Origin: Congeria kusceri
Lineage: Eukaryota > Mollusca > Bivalvia > Myida > Dreissenidae
Direction: 5' to 3'
Assembly: GCA_027627225.1 (NCBI GenBank)
Contig: CM051030.1
Location: forward strand, 2,373,501-2,437,500
Length of the DNA stretch: 64,000 bases
Positions 1 to 11,950 of the stretch are shown here, piece after piece. Within the stretch, counting starts at the first letter, position 1, and every line of letters begins with the position of its first letter. The notes beneath the pieces were generated by a model. It saw only the letters and a program-made list of their open reading frames with translations. It was not told the DNA's origin and made no database searches. A program made the translations under genes and the position numbers.

Positions 1-125
1 TTCAGAGAAGTTTTTTAAGTAAATTGTTTACGACGACGACGGATGACGACAATAGATGCCAGACGGTAACTGACCAGAATATCTCACCCTTTAGCACTTC
101 GTGCTCAGGTGAGCTAAAATGTGGT
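1..125 (+). repeat. 3' end of a dispersed repeat (copy 1)
   Basis: This stretch, from TTCAGAGAAG through the GACGACGA-rich patch to the GAGCACTT..GTGCTCAGGTGAGCTAAA tail, reappears with modest divergence at about 19,525-19,655. The matching 3' boundary (just after GAGCTAAAA / GACCTAAAA) suggests a defined element end. Open frames across it are not conserved between copies. Confidence 0.7.
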
Positions 126-1239
126 GTAATGGAGACAGAGCAGGGGTGGTGGAGAAACAATTCATGGACATGCAGAACCCAACATTTATTGGTCCCTGTA
201 TGGCCCCTATACAAACTAGGAATTGCAACCAACAAAAATCAGTGTCAATATGTTAACACTCAGTTTCATGTAAGAGTTTCATAATGGCCAAAAGCTGAGT
301 TATTAAAGCGGCAGTCCATAGAATATACTTCACAACATCTTCAATTGGCATTATTTCTATTTCATGACTGAAAACTGTTTCTTTTAACCAGCTATTGCAA
401 ACAGAAACTATACGATGAAAAGTTACAGAAATGTTATTACTTTATCGATTCCAATGCAGTTTTTTTGTATTTTGATTGTAAAATGTACATAAGAAAGGAT
501 TTCTGCAAATTTAATTTTTAGTACATATTTCTGGACAGCTGCTTCTGGATAAAAATTGTAATCCCAATCCCCCCTGCAATACATTATGTTGCCACAAGAA
601 TGACAATGCAGGTCAAGTCCCTGTAACAAAATGTGCTCAGATGAGCTAATAGGCACATGAAGAATTGCTAAATAAACTATCATTTAAATACTGGTATTAT
701 GTTTAAATACATATCTAATTTAAAAAAGGAGGTGCATGCTGGTACAATATTGTTCACCTGCTTTAGTAACATGATGTGTTGAACCATGATAACACCTTGA
801 CCTAAATTTAGAATTGATCTGACAAACTTGTAAAAAAGCTGTTTGACTTACTTCAACCTAGTGATAAATTTTTTCATCCACATTTACCACGCTTAAACCA
901 ATTTTTTTATAGTCCATCAAGCTGACTAAGTTCTTCCATAAATGCCTACTAACACTAAAATTTCATAATGATTGCATAAAAACTTCTCAAACTGTTGTCT
1001 GCACAAACTAAAGAGGCCGCTGCCGCCTCAAAAGTAGCCCAAATAGGTTGCCTTTTCAGGCGACACAAAAAATAGAATGTTCAACCTAATACCTTACAAG
1101 TTACATTATGATGTTTTCTAGTTCTACGGTTTAATGCTCTAAGAGTACATTACATGATAAAGAAGGAACAAAATGACTTAAGGTTAAAAGATGTGGAATT
1201 TTGGTAGAACCAGGATATTTATGCTTATTTATCAGATGT
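126..1239. other. Gene-free AT-rich stretch
   Basis: No exon-like frame or RNA gene was found. Bases 312-480 resemble 28,458-28,720 (GGCAGTCCATAGAATATA... and CAGCTAT.GCA.ACAGAAACT), where the second copy has roughly 90 extra bases in the middle, so this is another dispersed repeat. Confidence 0.5.
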
Positions 1240-1375
1240 TTATATAAGTCCAAATAATTAGACGTTATCAGTGGATTCTGAGCTATTTTTTGTATAGGCA
1301 GAATGCAAACTACATCTTAACTGTTAATGCTAATTTCCTGTAGCAAAGCAATATCACATGAAGTTACGATTTTTC
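1240..1375 (+). repeat. Dispersed repeat R1, 5' part (copy 1)
   Basis: Shares GTCCAAATAATTAGACGT, TGGATTCTGAGCTATTTTTT and GCTAATTTCCTGTA.CAAAG with 23,566-23,690. In the second copy this part runs straight into the part that lies here at 2,895-3,490, so the interval 1,376-2,894 is probably inserted material. Confidence 0.7.
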
Positions 1376-2894
1376 GGTGTTGCTGTCTAAGATCACTTTT
1401 GACCTAGATTTCTTGTGATAATTTTATGCAGCGGGAAAACTGAATGCCATTAGAACTGGGCAAATTTTCTAATTTAAGGGAAAGCAAACTTACAACAATG
1501 GTTTGATGTCTACCAACAACTATTGCATATTTATGGAGGATTAGAATTTACATAATTGTTTGCATAAGCGATTCAAATAAAGTTATAAACATATCTTCAA
1601 CATACGCTCCAGAACTGAACAGAATTATGAACAATTTTACTCAATGTAGGTCATGAACAGAATGTAATATTCATTGACATAATGAAATAATTATTTCGTT
1701 TAGCCTACATCAGCGGCACGCTCTATGAATAGCAATAATACTGATCGATATCTGCGAAATATTGGTGCTGTACAACGTTTCGGAGCCATACATAAGTATT
1801 TGGCAAAGTTGGGTATGAAATGGTCTTTTCTAGTGAATTCAACAAATTCACAGATGTTATTCAATCTCTAAAAATATTTAATATATTTCTATAAATAAAA
1901 TGTGGTGAAAGAAGTCTCGTAATACGTCAAAATATTGTTTAAGTTACTTTTACTTCATTTGCATGAATACACTATTTGCGAAACTAATACTGCGTATAGT
2001 ATATTCAGCGATTTTTTTCACTGCTTTGAGATTGCATCCAGTACCGCTCAAATTGGTAATTTCCGAACGTGAAAACTTGCAATTGGGAACAATTTAAGAA
2101 AGAAATATAATTAATATATAATTAATAAACATCTTAAACTGGTGTTTTATTGTCTGAATTCAGTATTTTAATGGTGTTTATCTATTCACATACAAGTTAG
2201 TTCATAATTTACAGCCATAATTACAATTCCTATGTACATGTAGTTTGTAGCATTTTGTTACTTCTGATTTGGGATTTTGTTTCTTCCTATTGGGAAAAAT
2301 AAACCATATTTGGCATAGGGAATGGGTCCGTTTACCGGACCCCATTATATAACGAAAAAATCACTGTATATTATATAACATAACTATGTACACTCGTCTA
2401 ATATATAATACTTTTCAATCATTCCCGCAATTTATTTCTGACAATGCTAATTTGTTAAATTTGCCAGACAAATTCACATAACAATTATAGTAACGTAAAT
2501 TACTAGCATTTAAGTTAGTCATTTTGGGCCGCACGCATGATTGCCCTGCCCCTTTTTCTTATCAGCCTGCCCTTTTTTGACCTCACCCCGCCCCTTCTTA
2601 AATCTATGTGTAACACTATTTCATTTATCACCGGTGAAAACATGGAAAGTATGATGGGTTTATTCACGGTACAGAAATTATTTATGTTTGAGTTTATCTC
2701 AAATTAATTTTTTGTCCGATAAGTTTTCTTATGGAGTCCGAAAAATCTAGAAACCGAGAAGTCTCCTTAGTGGGGACCAAAAAAGCTAGGGTCTGAGAAG
2801 TCACGTACCTGATCATCAAGTCCCTCTTGTTTCGGGTAAAAAATGACATTTCAATATTAATTTCAAAGCGGATCGTCTTTATTCACAACATTTC
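1376..2894. other. Probable insertion splitting repeat R1
   Basis: About 1.5 kb that is absent between the matching halves at 23.57-24.07 kb. It contains no recognised gene. Bases 2,515-2,625 (GCCCTGCCCC and CTGCCC runs) resemble, in reverse, the GGGCAGGGTGGC-rich ends of the element at 14,840-15,847. Confidence 0.45.
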
Positions 2895-3490
2895 TTGTTC
2901 TGGTTAAACTTCAAAATATCAACAGTATCATGGATATAATAATGTTATTAATCCATATTGTAGAAGAAAACAGCACATAAATCAAGCAATTATCAACAAA
3001 ATATCGTAATGTTATCAAATAAACTACACTCGCCTGTAAGGGGTTGTGAAAGTGGTCAAACCGAGTTCGGTTTTAAACGAAATCTATTAATAGCAGACAC
3101 AGCTTTCTACTGCGCACAGGGTAAAATATTTTGTCTGAAGATTTGATTCAATAGCCATATGCGATCCATATTTTGATTGACCAATGAAAAAGCAGTATGC
3201 AAGTTTCACATTACTCAGTGCAATATGGAGGACTTCACATAGAATTTGAACAGTGCATTTGTTTAAGGATACGGATTAAGTGTTAAAGTAAGTTTTATGT
3301 TGACTTTTTGGCATGCAATTGGTAAATTAATGTTTATACATAATGTTGAATAATTGTTAAATGAACAATGAGTGATAAAATATGAAATTGCAGCTAGAAA
3401 AGCTTCCGACATGAATTCATGTCGTGATGCCACAGGAAAACAGCTCTTACCGATATGAGGTCGGTGTATACCTCAGATATATATAGGATT
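2895..3490 (+). repeat. Dispersed repeat R1, 3' part (copy 1)
   Basis: Matches 23,690-24,074 and then 24,555-24,660, including ATTAATCCATATTGTAGAAG, AAACTACACTCGC and ACATGAATTCATGTCG. The second copy is interrupted by a TIR element at the point corresponding to about 3,280-3,390. Confidence 0.75.
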
Positions 3491-4258
3491 AATGATTATT
3501 TATGTACAATTTAAGTGGTGAATTCATTCATTTTATGTCAAATACTATTACTACAACTGAAAAGAAAACTTACTGTTGTGGAAAAGTTCGGGAGGTGTGT
3601 GCTGCAACAAAGTATGACCTCATACATTTAATCATTATCAACCTGATCAAGATTAATCTCTCTTAGTAAATTGTACGATGTGGACAATGCACGAATCTCA
3701 CTAAACAAAGGGAGACAATCCAGTCAGTTGTTTATACTTTACATGTCTGTGACAGGCGAGTTATGTCCCTCGTGTTGATTCCAGCATTGCAGAACGTTTC
3801 TTTACTATCGAGTCATCACAGCTCGTACTTTGAAGAATATGCACCACGTCTAACGTTGCAGAAGTAAAATGCTCATGTGAATCAGACACATTCTAGTTAT
3901 TAGACGAATTTAAATGCAAATTACTGGATCCATGTGATCGTACCACCTTCCTGGAACCGCTAATGTAAACCCTGTCAAAACACCCGTATGCGCGCGCAAC
4001 CAGTCAATGCCTAGAACAAATACTAGTATTAGGCCGGTATTCCATGTTTCCGTTTTGCGACTGCGTCATCTGACTGCGTTCGTCCGTTTAACGGTAAAAA
4101 AAAATCGGAACAAGCAAAATTTAATAGGGACTATCCCATTTGTCCGATTGCACTATCCGTCAATTTGACGAACGTAAAAAATCGCTACATCAGCGGATGT
4201 CATTAGCAGATAAGACTCCGCAATGAAAAGACTGCTTAATTCTGTTCCTTTTTTCTGT
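3491..4258. other. No gene seen
   Basis: Unremarkable AT-rich sequence. No conserved frame, splice-flanked exon or repeat partner was recognised in the window. Confidence 0.4.
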
Positions 4259-4402
4259 CTAGTAAAACGTGAAAGTTTGTATTCCATATAACTTGCAACA
4301 GAATTCTGACTAAAAAGGACCAAAAAAAAAAAAAAATTGACCGTTTTAGTCGGAATTCTGTTGCAAGTTGGAATATTACAAACTTTAACATTGTTTTACT
4401 AG
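4259..4402. repeat. Long fold-back hairpin
   Basis: Left arm 4,259-4,315 (CTAGTAAAAC... to ...TTCTGACTAAAA) pairs with right arm 4,344-4,402 (TTTTAGTCGGAATTCTG... to ...GTTTTACTAG) with only a few mismatches, around a spacer containing an A homopolymer. The arms are about 57 bp. It has the shape of a fold-back MITE; no target-site duplication was recognised. Confidence 0.85.
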
Positions 4403-4479
4403 ACAAATGTTGATTAAGGGATCTAAACTATCACAATTACAGCCAATTTCATGAATGGTACGGATATCACTGAGTGTAG

Positions 4480-5170
4480 CAAAGATCAAGGAGGTGCCCC
4501 GGAATACCCCTATAACTAAAGAACAACAAAAGATATTTTAAAATGGATTTCAGATTCATATTCAGCATCGATAAACTACATAAAAAACAAGGTTTCCTTG
4601 ATCTTTGACGATTTTACCCAAATTTCCACATGATGATCAAGGGGGGGGGGGGGGGGCACCGGAATACCCCCTATAACTACAGAACAAAAAGAGATTTTTT
4701 AAAATGGATTTCAGATTTGTATTTAGCATTGAAAAACAACATAAACTACCAAGTTTGATAGCTTTCTAAGACCTTTGACGATTTTATCAAAATTTTCACC
4801 TGATCACCATCAGGTGAATCAGGATTTTTTTTGGGTGAAATCGGCGACCTCAAGGTATTCAGCTCAAACTTTGTTATTTATATTATAAAACATCCCTGAG
4901 CTCAAATCTGGAGCCCTTTTTCATGTACCTCGACCCCCCAAAATGTTTCAGGGGTTCAAAAGGGATAGCGGTCAGGCCAATTTTTTTAAAAATAATTAAA
5001 ATGGTGACTTCAAAGTATTCCCTTCAAACATTGTTATTTATATTTAAAAACATCCCTGAGCTCAAATTTGGACCCCTATTGGGGATATCTCGACCATTTA
5101 AAAAGTTATAGGGGTTCGATGGGAGTAGGGGTCAAGCTGATTTTGTGGCTGTTATGCTTAAATATACCTT
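4480..5170 (+). repeat. Short tandem family, partner of 13.6 kb
   Basis: Two units of about 160-170 bp (ACCCCTATAACTA..GAACAA..., CTTTGACGATTTTA.CCAAATTT-like) precede two units containing CATCCCTGAGCTCAAA and AAAAAGTTATAGGGGTTC. The latter part and the following GAT-rich tract match 13,590-14,160. A G homopolymer of about 17 bases lies near 4,638-4,655. Confidence 0.65.
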
Positions 5171-5249
5171 TTATATTTAACTCTGTCTATCCATTTACAG
5201 TTGGTACATTCATCCAATATATCATAAGTACAATGCTTAATGTTTGTTG

Positions 5250-5390
5250 CTGTGGTTGATGACGATGATGCTGCTTTTGCTTATGGTGATGGTGCTGATT
5301 GCCAGTGCTGTTGTTGCTGCTCTTACTGCTAAAAATTATGGTGCTGTTGATGCTGCTTTTGATGATGATAATGATCGTGTTGCTGATAAC
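5250..5390 (+). repeat. Degenerate GAT/TGC-rich microsatellite
   Basis: Imperfect (GATGAT/GCTGTT) triplets. The long histidine/serine-rich frame on the minus strand is a product of the triplet composition and is not a gene. Confidence 0.75.
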
Positions 5391-5454
5391 CAAAATTGCA
5401 CGGACGACAAGTAAAATGAAACGAGTTTGTTGAACTGTAGGCTATAGATAAGTT

Positions 5455-5950
5455 TGACTGACCTTTGACCCTATGCCCCAATAATCAATAGAGATCTACT
5501 TGTAGTCATAAGCAACCTACCTACAAAATATAACAAACCTGGGCCTAAGGTTTCCATAGTTATTGCCTGGACAAGGTTTTACAACTATTGCAACTATTGG
5601 TCAGTTTGACCTTGAGTCCTTGACCTTTGACCTAAGGACTCAATAATCAATAGGGATCCTTTAATAGTCATGACCAACCTACCAACCAAGGTTTTACACT
5701 TATAAAAAATAAAATTGGTTGGTTTGACCTTGACCTTTGACCCAAGAACCCCAAAATCAATAAGGATCCTCTACTAGTCATGACCAACCTACCTACCAAG
5801 TTTGAAAAACCCAAGCCTAAGGGTTCTGTAGTTATTGCCTGGACATGGTTTGGTGTACTGACATTCCGACGGACATATGGGCCGACATTTGCATTGCAGT
5901 CAGTTATGAATTTTGTAAAATATTCAATTGATCTAGTGCTATTCGATGCC
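5455..5950 (+). repeat. TGACCTTTGACC-type dispersed repeat
   Basis: Contains repeated GACCTTGACCTTTGACC words plus TAGTCATGACCAACCTACC, and matches 14,590-14,839, 15,848-16,290 and, reversed, 28,080-28,450. TGACCTTTGACCT at 5,621-5,633 is a perfect DR1 of the AGGTCA nuclear-receptor half-site on the minus strand. Confidence 0.75.
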
Positions 5951-6239
5951 AATTAAAAATATTGCTCATCTGCCACTTTTAGCTAATTTTACAGGCGACT
6001 TGTATATTTGAATGAAAAACATTCAAAGTATAGCTCGGACATATTAACCTGACACTTCATGCATAAATATAGATCTATAACAAATCTGTTGCGAAGAATA
6101 TATTAGTTTCCGTACTTAAAACAAGTTACATTGATGTAATCATATTTCACTGACTAGATGCCTGTTGGCAACATGTTGAGCCCATTGTCAAGAAAGCAAC
6201 TTGCATTTTAATTATTTTAAAATCCCATTTTCTAATAAG

Positions 6240-6570
6240 CAGATCTTCTTTAACCTATAAGTGTGACCTTAAACTTTGGAATATGACACAGGTCTTGCGT
6301 GCGACATGCCGTCTCCACAAGGTGAACATTTGTGGCCAAGTTATTTTAAAATTGCCTGATGAATGATGAAGTTATAGTCCAGACAAGCTGTATTATGCCC
6401 ATTTTTGACCTTTGACCTCTAACTGGGACCTTGACCTTTGAGTTAGAAACACAGGTCTTGCACACAACATGCCGTCTCTACATGGTGAACATTTGTGGCA
6501 AGTAGTTTTAAAACTGCCTGATTAATAATACAGTTATTGTCCGGACAAGATCGGACAGACGCACACACAC
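6240..6570 (+). repeat. TGACCTTTGACC-type repeat, second subtype
   Basis: Two tandem units of about 165 bp share ACACAGGTCTTGC and CAACATGCCGTCTC.AC. A perfect TGACCTTTGACCT sits at 6,406-6,418. Related units occur at 14,320-14,590, 17,575-18,360 and 61,090-62,370. Confidence 0.7.
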
Positions 6571-6651
6571 ACATATTACATCGAACCACCATGGTGACAA
6601 CTAAGTCGAGCTGACCACAGGCAGGCTCAAGAAAACTACAATCATAGTGTT

Positions 6652-6938
6652 AGTAAACACATGAAACATGAACAAGACTGAGTATAGGAAATAGTAAACA
6701 CATGAAACACGAACAAGACTGAGTATAGGAAATAGTAAACACATGAAACACAAACATGACTAAGTATAGGAAATAGGAAACACATGAAACACGAACAAGA
6801 CTAAGTATAGGAAATAGTAAACACGAAACATGAACAAGACTGAGTATAGGAAATAGTAAACACATGAAACACGAACAAGACTAAGTATAGGAAATAGTAA
6901 ACACATGAAACACGAACAAGACTGAGTATAGGAAATAA
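6652..6938 (+). repeat. 41-bp tandem repeat, 7 copies
   Basis: Unit AGTAAACACATGAAACACGA followed by ACAAGACTGAGTATAGGAAAT. Copies start near 6,652, 6,693, 6,734, 6,775, 6,816 (shortened), 6,853 and 6,894. The leucine/serine-rich minus-strand frame is an artefact of the repeat. Confidence 0.95.
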
Positions 6939-6997
6939 TTCATGCAAGTAACATATGCTTATAGAGTTCACGAGTGTCAAGTTAGTGTGTCCGAGCG

Positions 6998-7282
6998 AGG
7001 GAAAGATTCAGAGCAAAATAGCAGGGGGCTGCTCCCTGTTCCTTTAAGGTAACCCCCTGCTGCCCCTTTGGGCTGGTCAACAAAGAAATGTGATATATTA
7101 TTACAAATATTCAATGACAAAAGAAGTGGCCATGTTTAAAAAACCTAAACTAGAAGAATTAAAATGATAGAACTCCTAAATTAACCATTTTGGAAAGTGT
7201 ACAGAATGTACTGGCCCAGCTTGCCACCCCTGCTCCTTTTTTGCAGAACCCGGTTTACCTTTTCTGATCCTAGATCTTTCCC
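6998..7282 (-). mobile_element. MITE with GGGAAAGATCTAG termini (copy 1)
   Basis: Right end CTAGATCTTTCCC followed by TA; left end GGGAAAGATTCAGAG. The interior contains CTGCTCCCTGTTCC and CCCTTTGGGCTGGTCAA. A clearer copy in the opposite orientation lies at 41,483-41,784, flanked by TA on both sides, which suggests a Tc1/mariner-type non-autonomous element. Confidence 0.65.
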
Positions 7283-7525
7283 TACTAAGCTATATTTTTG
7301 TTTTAAATTCCTGCATGTTTGACAGCTGCTCCACAGCAAAGCAAAAGCCCCCTCCACCATTAGATCAACAACAGCAAAGCACCACTAACCTGTGAGGTCT
7401 TCAACACCCTGTGGCTATCGTTCTATGTGGATTGGATGTCAAACACATCAATGTGTCCTGAAATTAAAATTTGAATAGAAATTATTATCACAATATAAAT
7501 CAAATTTCTTTTAAACAAGCAGTTG

Positions 7526-8560
7526 TAGAGGACCACTATACAACGTTTCATGCCAAACATGAAACCTCTGGGCCTTGCAGCTTCAGAGGAGAACATTTTA
7601 AATGTCATTTTAAATGAAACCTGTCCGAACCGAACCTGTGAAAACCTAATACTTGTCAAAACCGAACGGCAGTGTCGGTCCCGATTTTTTTCCTTCTTGT
7701 TTCATATTTCAAAAAACCTTAATAAACCGAACCCTGTCCAAACCGCATACCGAACAATTATATCATAAAGTTGATCTCATTCAACCTAAAAACCCTGAAT
7801 AAACAGAACGGTCAGGTGTCACTTCGCGCTACCACAGACGGGGCAGTGGTAAAATTAGCGATAAGCTAGTCAGTGCATACAACAATAGTCAACTTGTCAA
7901 AAACAGATTAGTTTGTTGTGTTTTATGTTGAAATTTATGTACAGTGCAAAATTTTAAATGTTTTACAACAGTGTAATTAATTTATACATACAGTAAATTC
8001 TGACAATATTTTGATCACTGATCTCTATAAGCCTACGCTTGCGATACAAAATAAATAGGTTTAAACTAATCAAAGCAGTCAACAATGGTGAATTCCTTAA
8101 GCAGATGAAAATTAGTTGTACATTAAATACAAGAACTTGTTTGATTGATCGATTGAGTGTCGGTTTATGTACAGATATACATGTTTACGTGCAATAATAA
8201 AAATAATGAACAGTAAGTAATGATGTTAACAGGGGCATCATTTGAACAATCTTTGTAGAGGACCACTATACAATGTTATATACCAAATATAAAACCTCTG
8301 GGCCTTGCGGTTTCATAAATATTTAAAGTCATTCTGCTATATAAGTCTATATAAACCATGTGTCTCCCAGGGCGTGACCCCTTTTTACCCCAAGGGCATA
8401 ATTTGAACAATCATTATATATGACCACTTTAACATGTTACATACCAAATATGAAACCTCTGAGCCTTGCAGTTTCAGAGGAGACCCCCGGGACCTTGACA
8501 GTTTTGACACCTGGGGAATAATTTGAAAGAACTTTGTAGAGGACCACTAGAGGATGCCAC
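7526..8560. repeat. Repeats around AAACCTCTGGGCCTTGC
   Basis: The segment GTAGAGGACCACTATACAA / AAACCTCTGGGCCTTGC occurs near 7,526, 8,255, 8,415 and 8,535. Embedded in it, 7,615-8,200 is an inverted copy of 16,640-17,345 (ACCGAAC-rich part, then TTTATACATACAGTAAATT and TCAACTTGTCAAAAA on opposite strands). Confidence 0.65.
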
Positions 8561-8639
8561 ATACCAACTAGAGTTTGTTTTTGAAAAAAAGATGCCACAC
8601 ACCAACTAGTTTGTTTTTGAAAAAAGACACGTCTTCCCC

Positions 8640-9310
8640 CACGTGCCGCCATAACTCCACCCAAAAATTCACCTACCATGACATTCTGAAGATATGTACA
8701 ACCACACTTGGTATCAATGCTGTGAAGTTTTGTCAAATTTCATCCAGTGGTTACGGAGAAGATCACAGACAAGGTCTGTTATGTTAACAACTTTCAAGGG
8801 CCAGAAGCCCACAAAAATTCTGCCACCGACGATATGCACAACTAGAATTGGTAAACCTATAAAGTTTTGTCAAAATCGGACAAGGGGTTACGAAGAATAG
8901 GTGTTGATAAGGTCTTTTATGCGAAGAACTTCAAAGGGCATAACTCTGCCAAAAATCCGCTGCCGATGACATTCTGACTTGGTACTGAAAAATCCTGTGA
9001 AGTTTCGTCAAAATCTGATAAGGGCTTATGGAGAAGAAGCGCAGACAAGGTCTGTTATGTGAAAAACTTCAAAGGGCCATAACTTTGCCAAAAATCTGCC
9101 GCCGACGACATGCCGACGATATGCACAACTAGAATTGGTACTGATCAATCCTGTTTCGTCAAAATCCGATCAGAGGTTACAAAGAACAAGTGCAGACAAA
9201 TTTTGTTTTCAGGAGTCCATATATACATCCATACATACATCTAATCATCCATCTTTCCAGCACAAAATCAATATGTCTTCCTATCCACAACGGAGGGGAC
9301 ATAAATATGA
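8640..9310 (+). repeat. Tandem-unit repeat, partner of 54.2-54.8 kb
   Basis: Units of about 120-150 bp share AAGGGCCATAACT, GACGATATGCACAACTAGA, CAAAATCCGAT.A.GGTTAC and GCAGACAAGGTCTGTTATGT. The same unit order ending in ATCCATC words and ATATGTCTTCCTA is present at 54,220-54,785. Confidence 0.75.
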
Positions 9311-9592
9311 AAGCTCTCAGCCTTGCGTTTTCACTTTTCAAATCTCTTTTTTAGCTGTTGTGACCTACAAAGGCAGCGGACTTGAACGATTTGAACAATT
9401 TAGAAAGAGGCTCACCGAAGGATCATTAATGTGATATTTGGTGAAAATCTGCTAAGTGGTTTAGGAGGAGATGTTGTTTGAATGAAAATGTTGATGCCCA
9501 AGGCATGACGGACAAAAGGCTACAGGTGAGCTATAAAGGAAAGACTTTTAATAAAGGCCATTCGAAACATACATAAAATGACATCACAAGTA
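9311..9592. other. No gene seen
   Basis: Short spacer. The 99-residue frame starting at 9,135 runs out of the neighbouring repeat and has no recognisable domain. Confidence 0.4.
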
Positions 9593-10226
9593 TTATAGTG
9601 CGAAATTATTAACCTGACACTCGTTAATCTTCGTGACAAATCATAAGTGTGTTCGGTTGTTTGCGTTCTTTTGGACGAATTTATATTATAGGAATTTACG
9701 TAGATATGAATACAGGGCAGCGAGAGTGATATTTAATGGTCGTGTGGTATAATTGCTAGCACCGCACGCTATCGAACTGAGTTCAATTCCGTCTGACTGC
9801 GACTTTTTAAAAAAAAATTATGAGTTATTCTTAAAATATGCAGATCATGAGATATTAATTAAAAATGCAGAATATTTTGTGTTACTTTTATATTTGAATT
9901 ATTTTTATAGTACGTTCACCAATTTTTCAATTACAATAAAAGCAACTCGATGGATAAATCGTGAAAAAAACGCTGAGTACTAACCCGCAACAAAATGTGT
10001 ACAATAAAATGTTTAATGTCGATGCCGAGACTCGAACTCAAAATTTCGAAACGCAAGCGCAGCATCGGTTTCACAACAGCATTCTCGCTTTACGTTATTG
10101 AAACCAATACAATATCAAGTTACAATGACGCTACGCTCGATCCAAGGTCGTGGTATCTATAAATAAATCCAGACTGCATTCAGAATATTCATGAGTGTCA
10201 GGTTAATAATTTCGCACTATAATACA
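9593..10226. mobile_element. TIR element with internal tRNA-like segments (copy 1)
   Basis: Near-perfect terminal inverted repeats: TATTATAGTGCGAAATTATT then AACCTGACACTC at 9,593-9,625 and its reverse complement ending at about 10,226, with TA at both outer edges. Inside are a + strand tRNA-like patch near 9,745-9,800 (B-box-like GAGTTCAATTCC) and a - strand one near 10,025-10,090 (GAGTTCGAGTCTC). A second copy lies at about 24,075-24,530. No coding capacity. Confidence 0.75.
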
Positions 10227-10256
10227 CTTTAGGTAAATAGGTATACCTGTAAACAT

Positions 10257-11720
10257 CAGAATTGTGAGTTCTTATACAAACAGTTTATTTGTTAATAAAC
10301 CAAGATAGAATAGCAACAACTTTTCGAGTGCCAGTAACAGTTTACTCTTAGGACATTCTCTATAATCTCTAATCTCCCTGTGGACCTACAACAATAGAAG
10401 AAATCAAGTGCTGAAGAATATGTGAGACATCTAATACCTAAACAGCCCAAAAACATAAACTTTTTCATAAACATATGCTCAAAAGTTATTATAATGCCTT
10501 GTATAAAAGCTTTTGGCATTTTCGAAAGTTCTGAATACGCTTTTAGCTGCAATGTACATGTTCAATGAATATGCAGTTCTGCACCTGGTAAAAACACGTA
10601 CATTTTCCATGAGGTGTTTGTGGCATTTCAGAATTTGGTGCATGGGTTCAAATTGTATTTTAGTATATAGCTTTTCAGAAAAAGTACACATACATTTTAT
10701 TACCATTCATAGCTTCACATTACCAGTCTCAATTGGGGAAGTATTACCGACGGTAGGTAGGTCGGATGTTGGCTGTAATTTGGAATGTTCCGCTAAATAT
10801 AACATAGTTACCTGATTTTCGTTCCATATGACTACATGAACATCATCACTATCATTTGAACTGATTAGGTCATGTCTAGATTTTATTACCTAATTTCAAC
10901 TTGGAGTATTCAACCCCTTTGGTTCAATTCCTAGTATTTTTATTTATTTTTTTACATTTTTTTTTTTACAGAACAAGTACACGTATTATGTTTTAAATAC
11001 CTTTCATAGAATCTGATGGCGTCATCTCTGTTCTTTGTTTGAGGATGTATAACTGACAGTAGGTCGGAGGTTGGCTGTAATCTCTAATCTCCCTGTGGAC
11101 CTACAACAATAGAAGAAATCAAGTGCCGACGAATATGTGATCCATCTTAAACCTAAACTGCCAGCAAACAAATTATTTCATAAACATATGCTCAAAGGTT
11201 ATTATAATGCCTTGTATAAAAGCTTTTGGCATTTTCGAAAGTTCTTAATACACTTTTAGCCGCAAAGTACATGTTCAAGTAATATGCAGTTCTGCACCTG
11301 GAGAAAACACATACATTTTCCATGAGGTGTTTGTGGCATTTCAGAATTTGGTGCAAATTTATTGTGAAACACGTTTTAATCATAAAGAAAATGCCACAAA
11401 TATATCATGCATCAATCAATAAAAAGCAGAATAGTGAGTTCTTTCTTATACAACAAGTTTTTTTTTAATTAACCCAGATAGAATGGCCCAGAATTTGCTT
11501 GCTCTTGAAGCTTTCAACTCCTCAATTCCTAGTATATTTTTTTCATTTTTTTTTTTACAGAACAAGTAACATTATGTTTTAATACCATTCATAGCATCTA
11601 AATATCTAGCGTCATCTCCGGTTGAGGATGTATAACTTATGGTAGGTCGGATGTTGGCTGAATCTCTAATCTCCCTGGTGACCTACAACAATAGAAGAAA
11701 TCTACACCACACATTTGAAA
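10257..11720. repeat. Tandem duplication of a 0.6-0.7 kb unit
   Basis: CTCCCTGTGGACCTACAACA starts near 10,374, 11,088 and (diverged) 11,678. The segment GCCTTGTATAAAAGCTTTTG through GGCATTTCAGAATTTGGTGCA is repeated at 10,496-10,645 and 11,210-11,355, and ACAGAACAAGTA at 10,969 and 11,557. The minus-strand frames with similar peptides at both places arise from this duplication; I do not see a domain. Confidence 0.8.
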
Positions 11721-11950
11721 TGTAACACATCGGTGGTTTTAAAGTGTTAACGCACTGGCTTCACAACCCAGGGGTTACAGACCCCGCTATAACCTAACCT
11801 ACTAACTCGTCTTTTGCATCACACATAAACCCTGATGCCGTGCAGACACTTCCAAACCCTGGTCTGCCTCTGGAATGGGATGTCTCCTGTATTTTGCACT
11901 ATCAAACGTAACCCATAAGTTTATATCGGGGAAACAAGTTTTAGACGTGT

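Noticed and set aside
6650..6865. Leucine-rich membrane-like peptide
   Set aside because: It translates the 41-bp tandem repeat.
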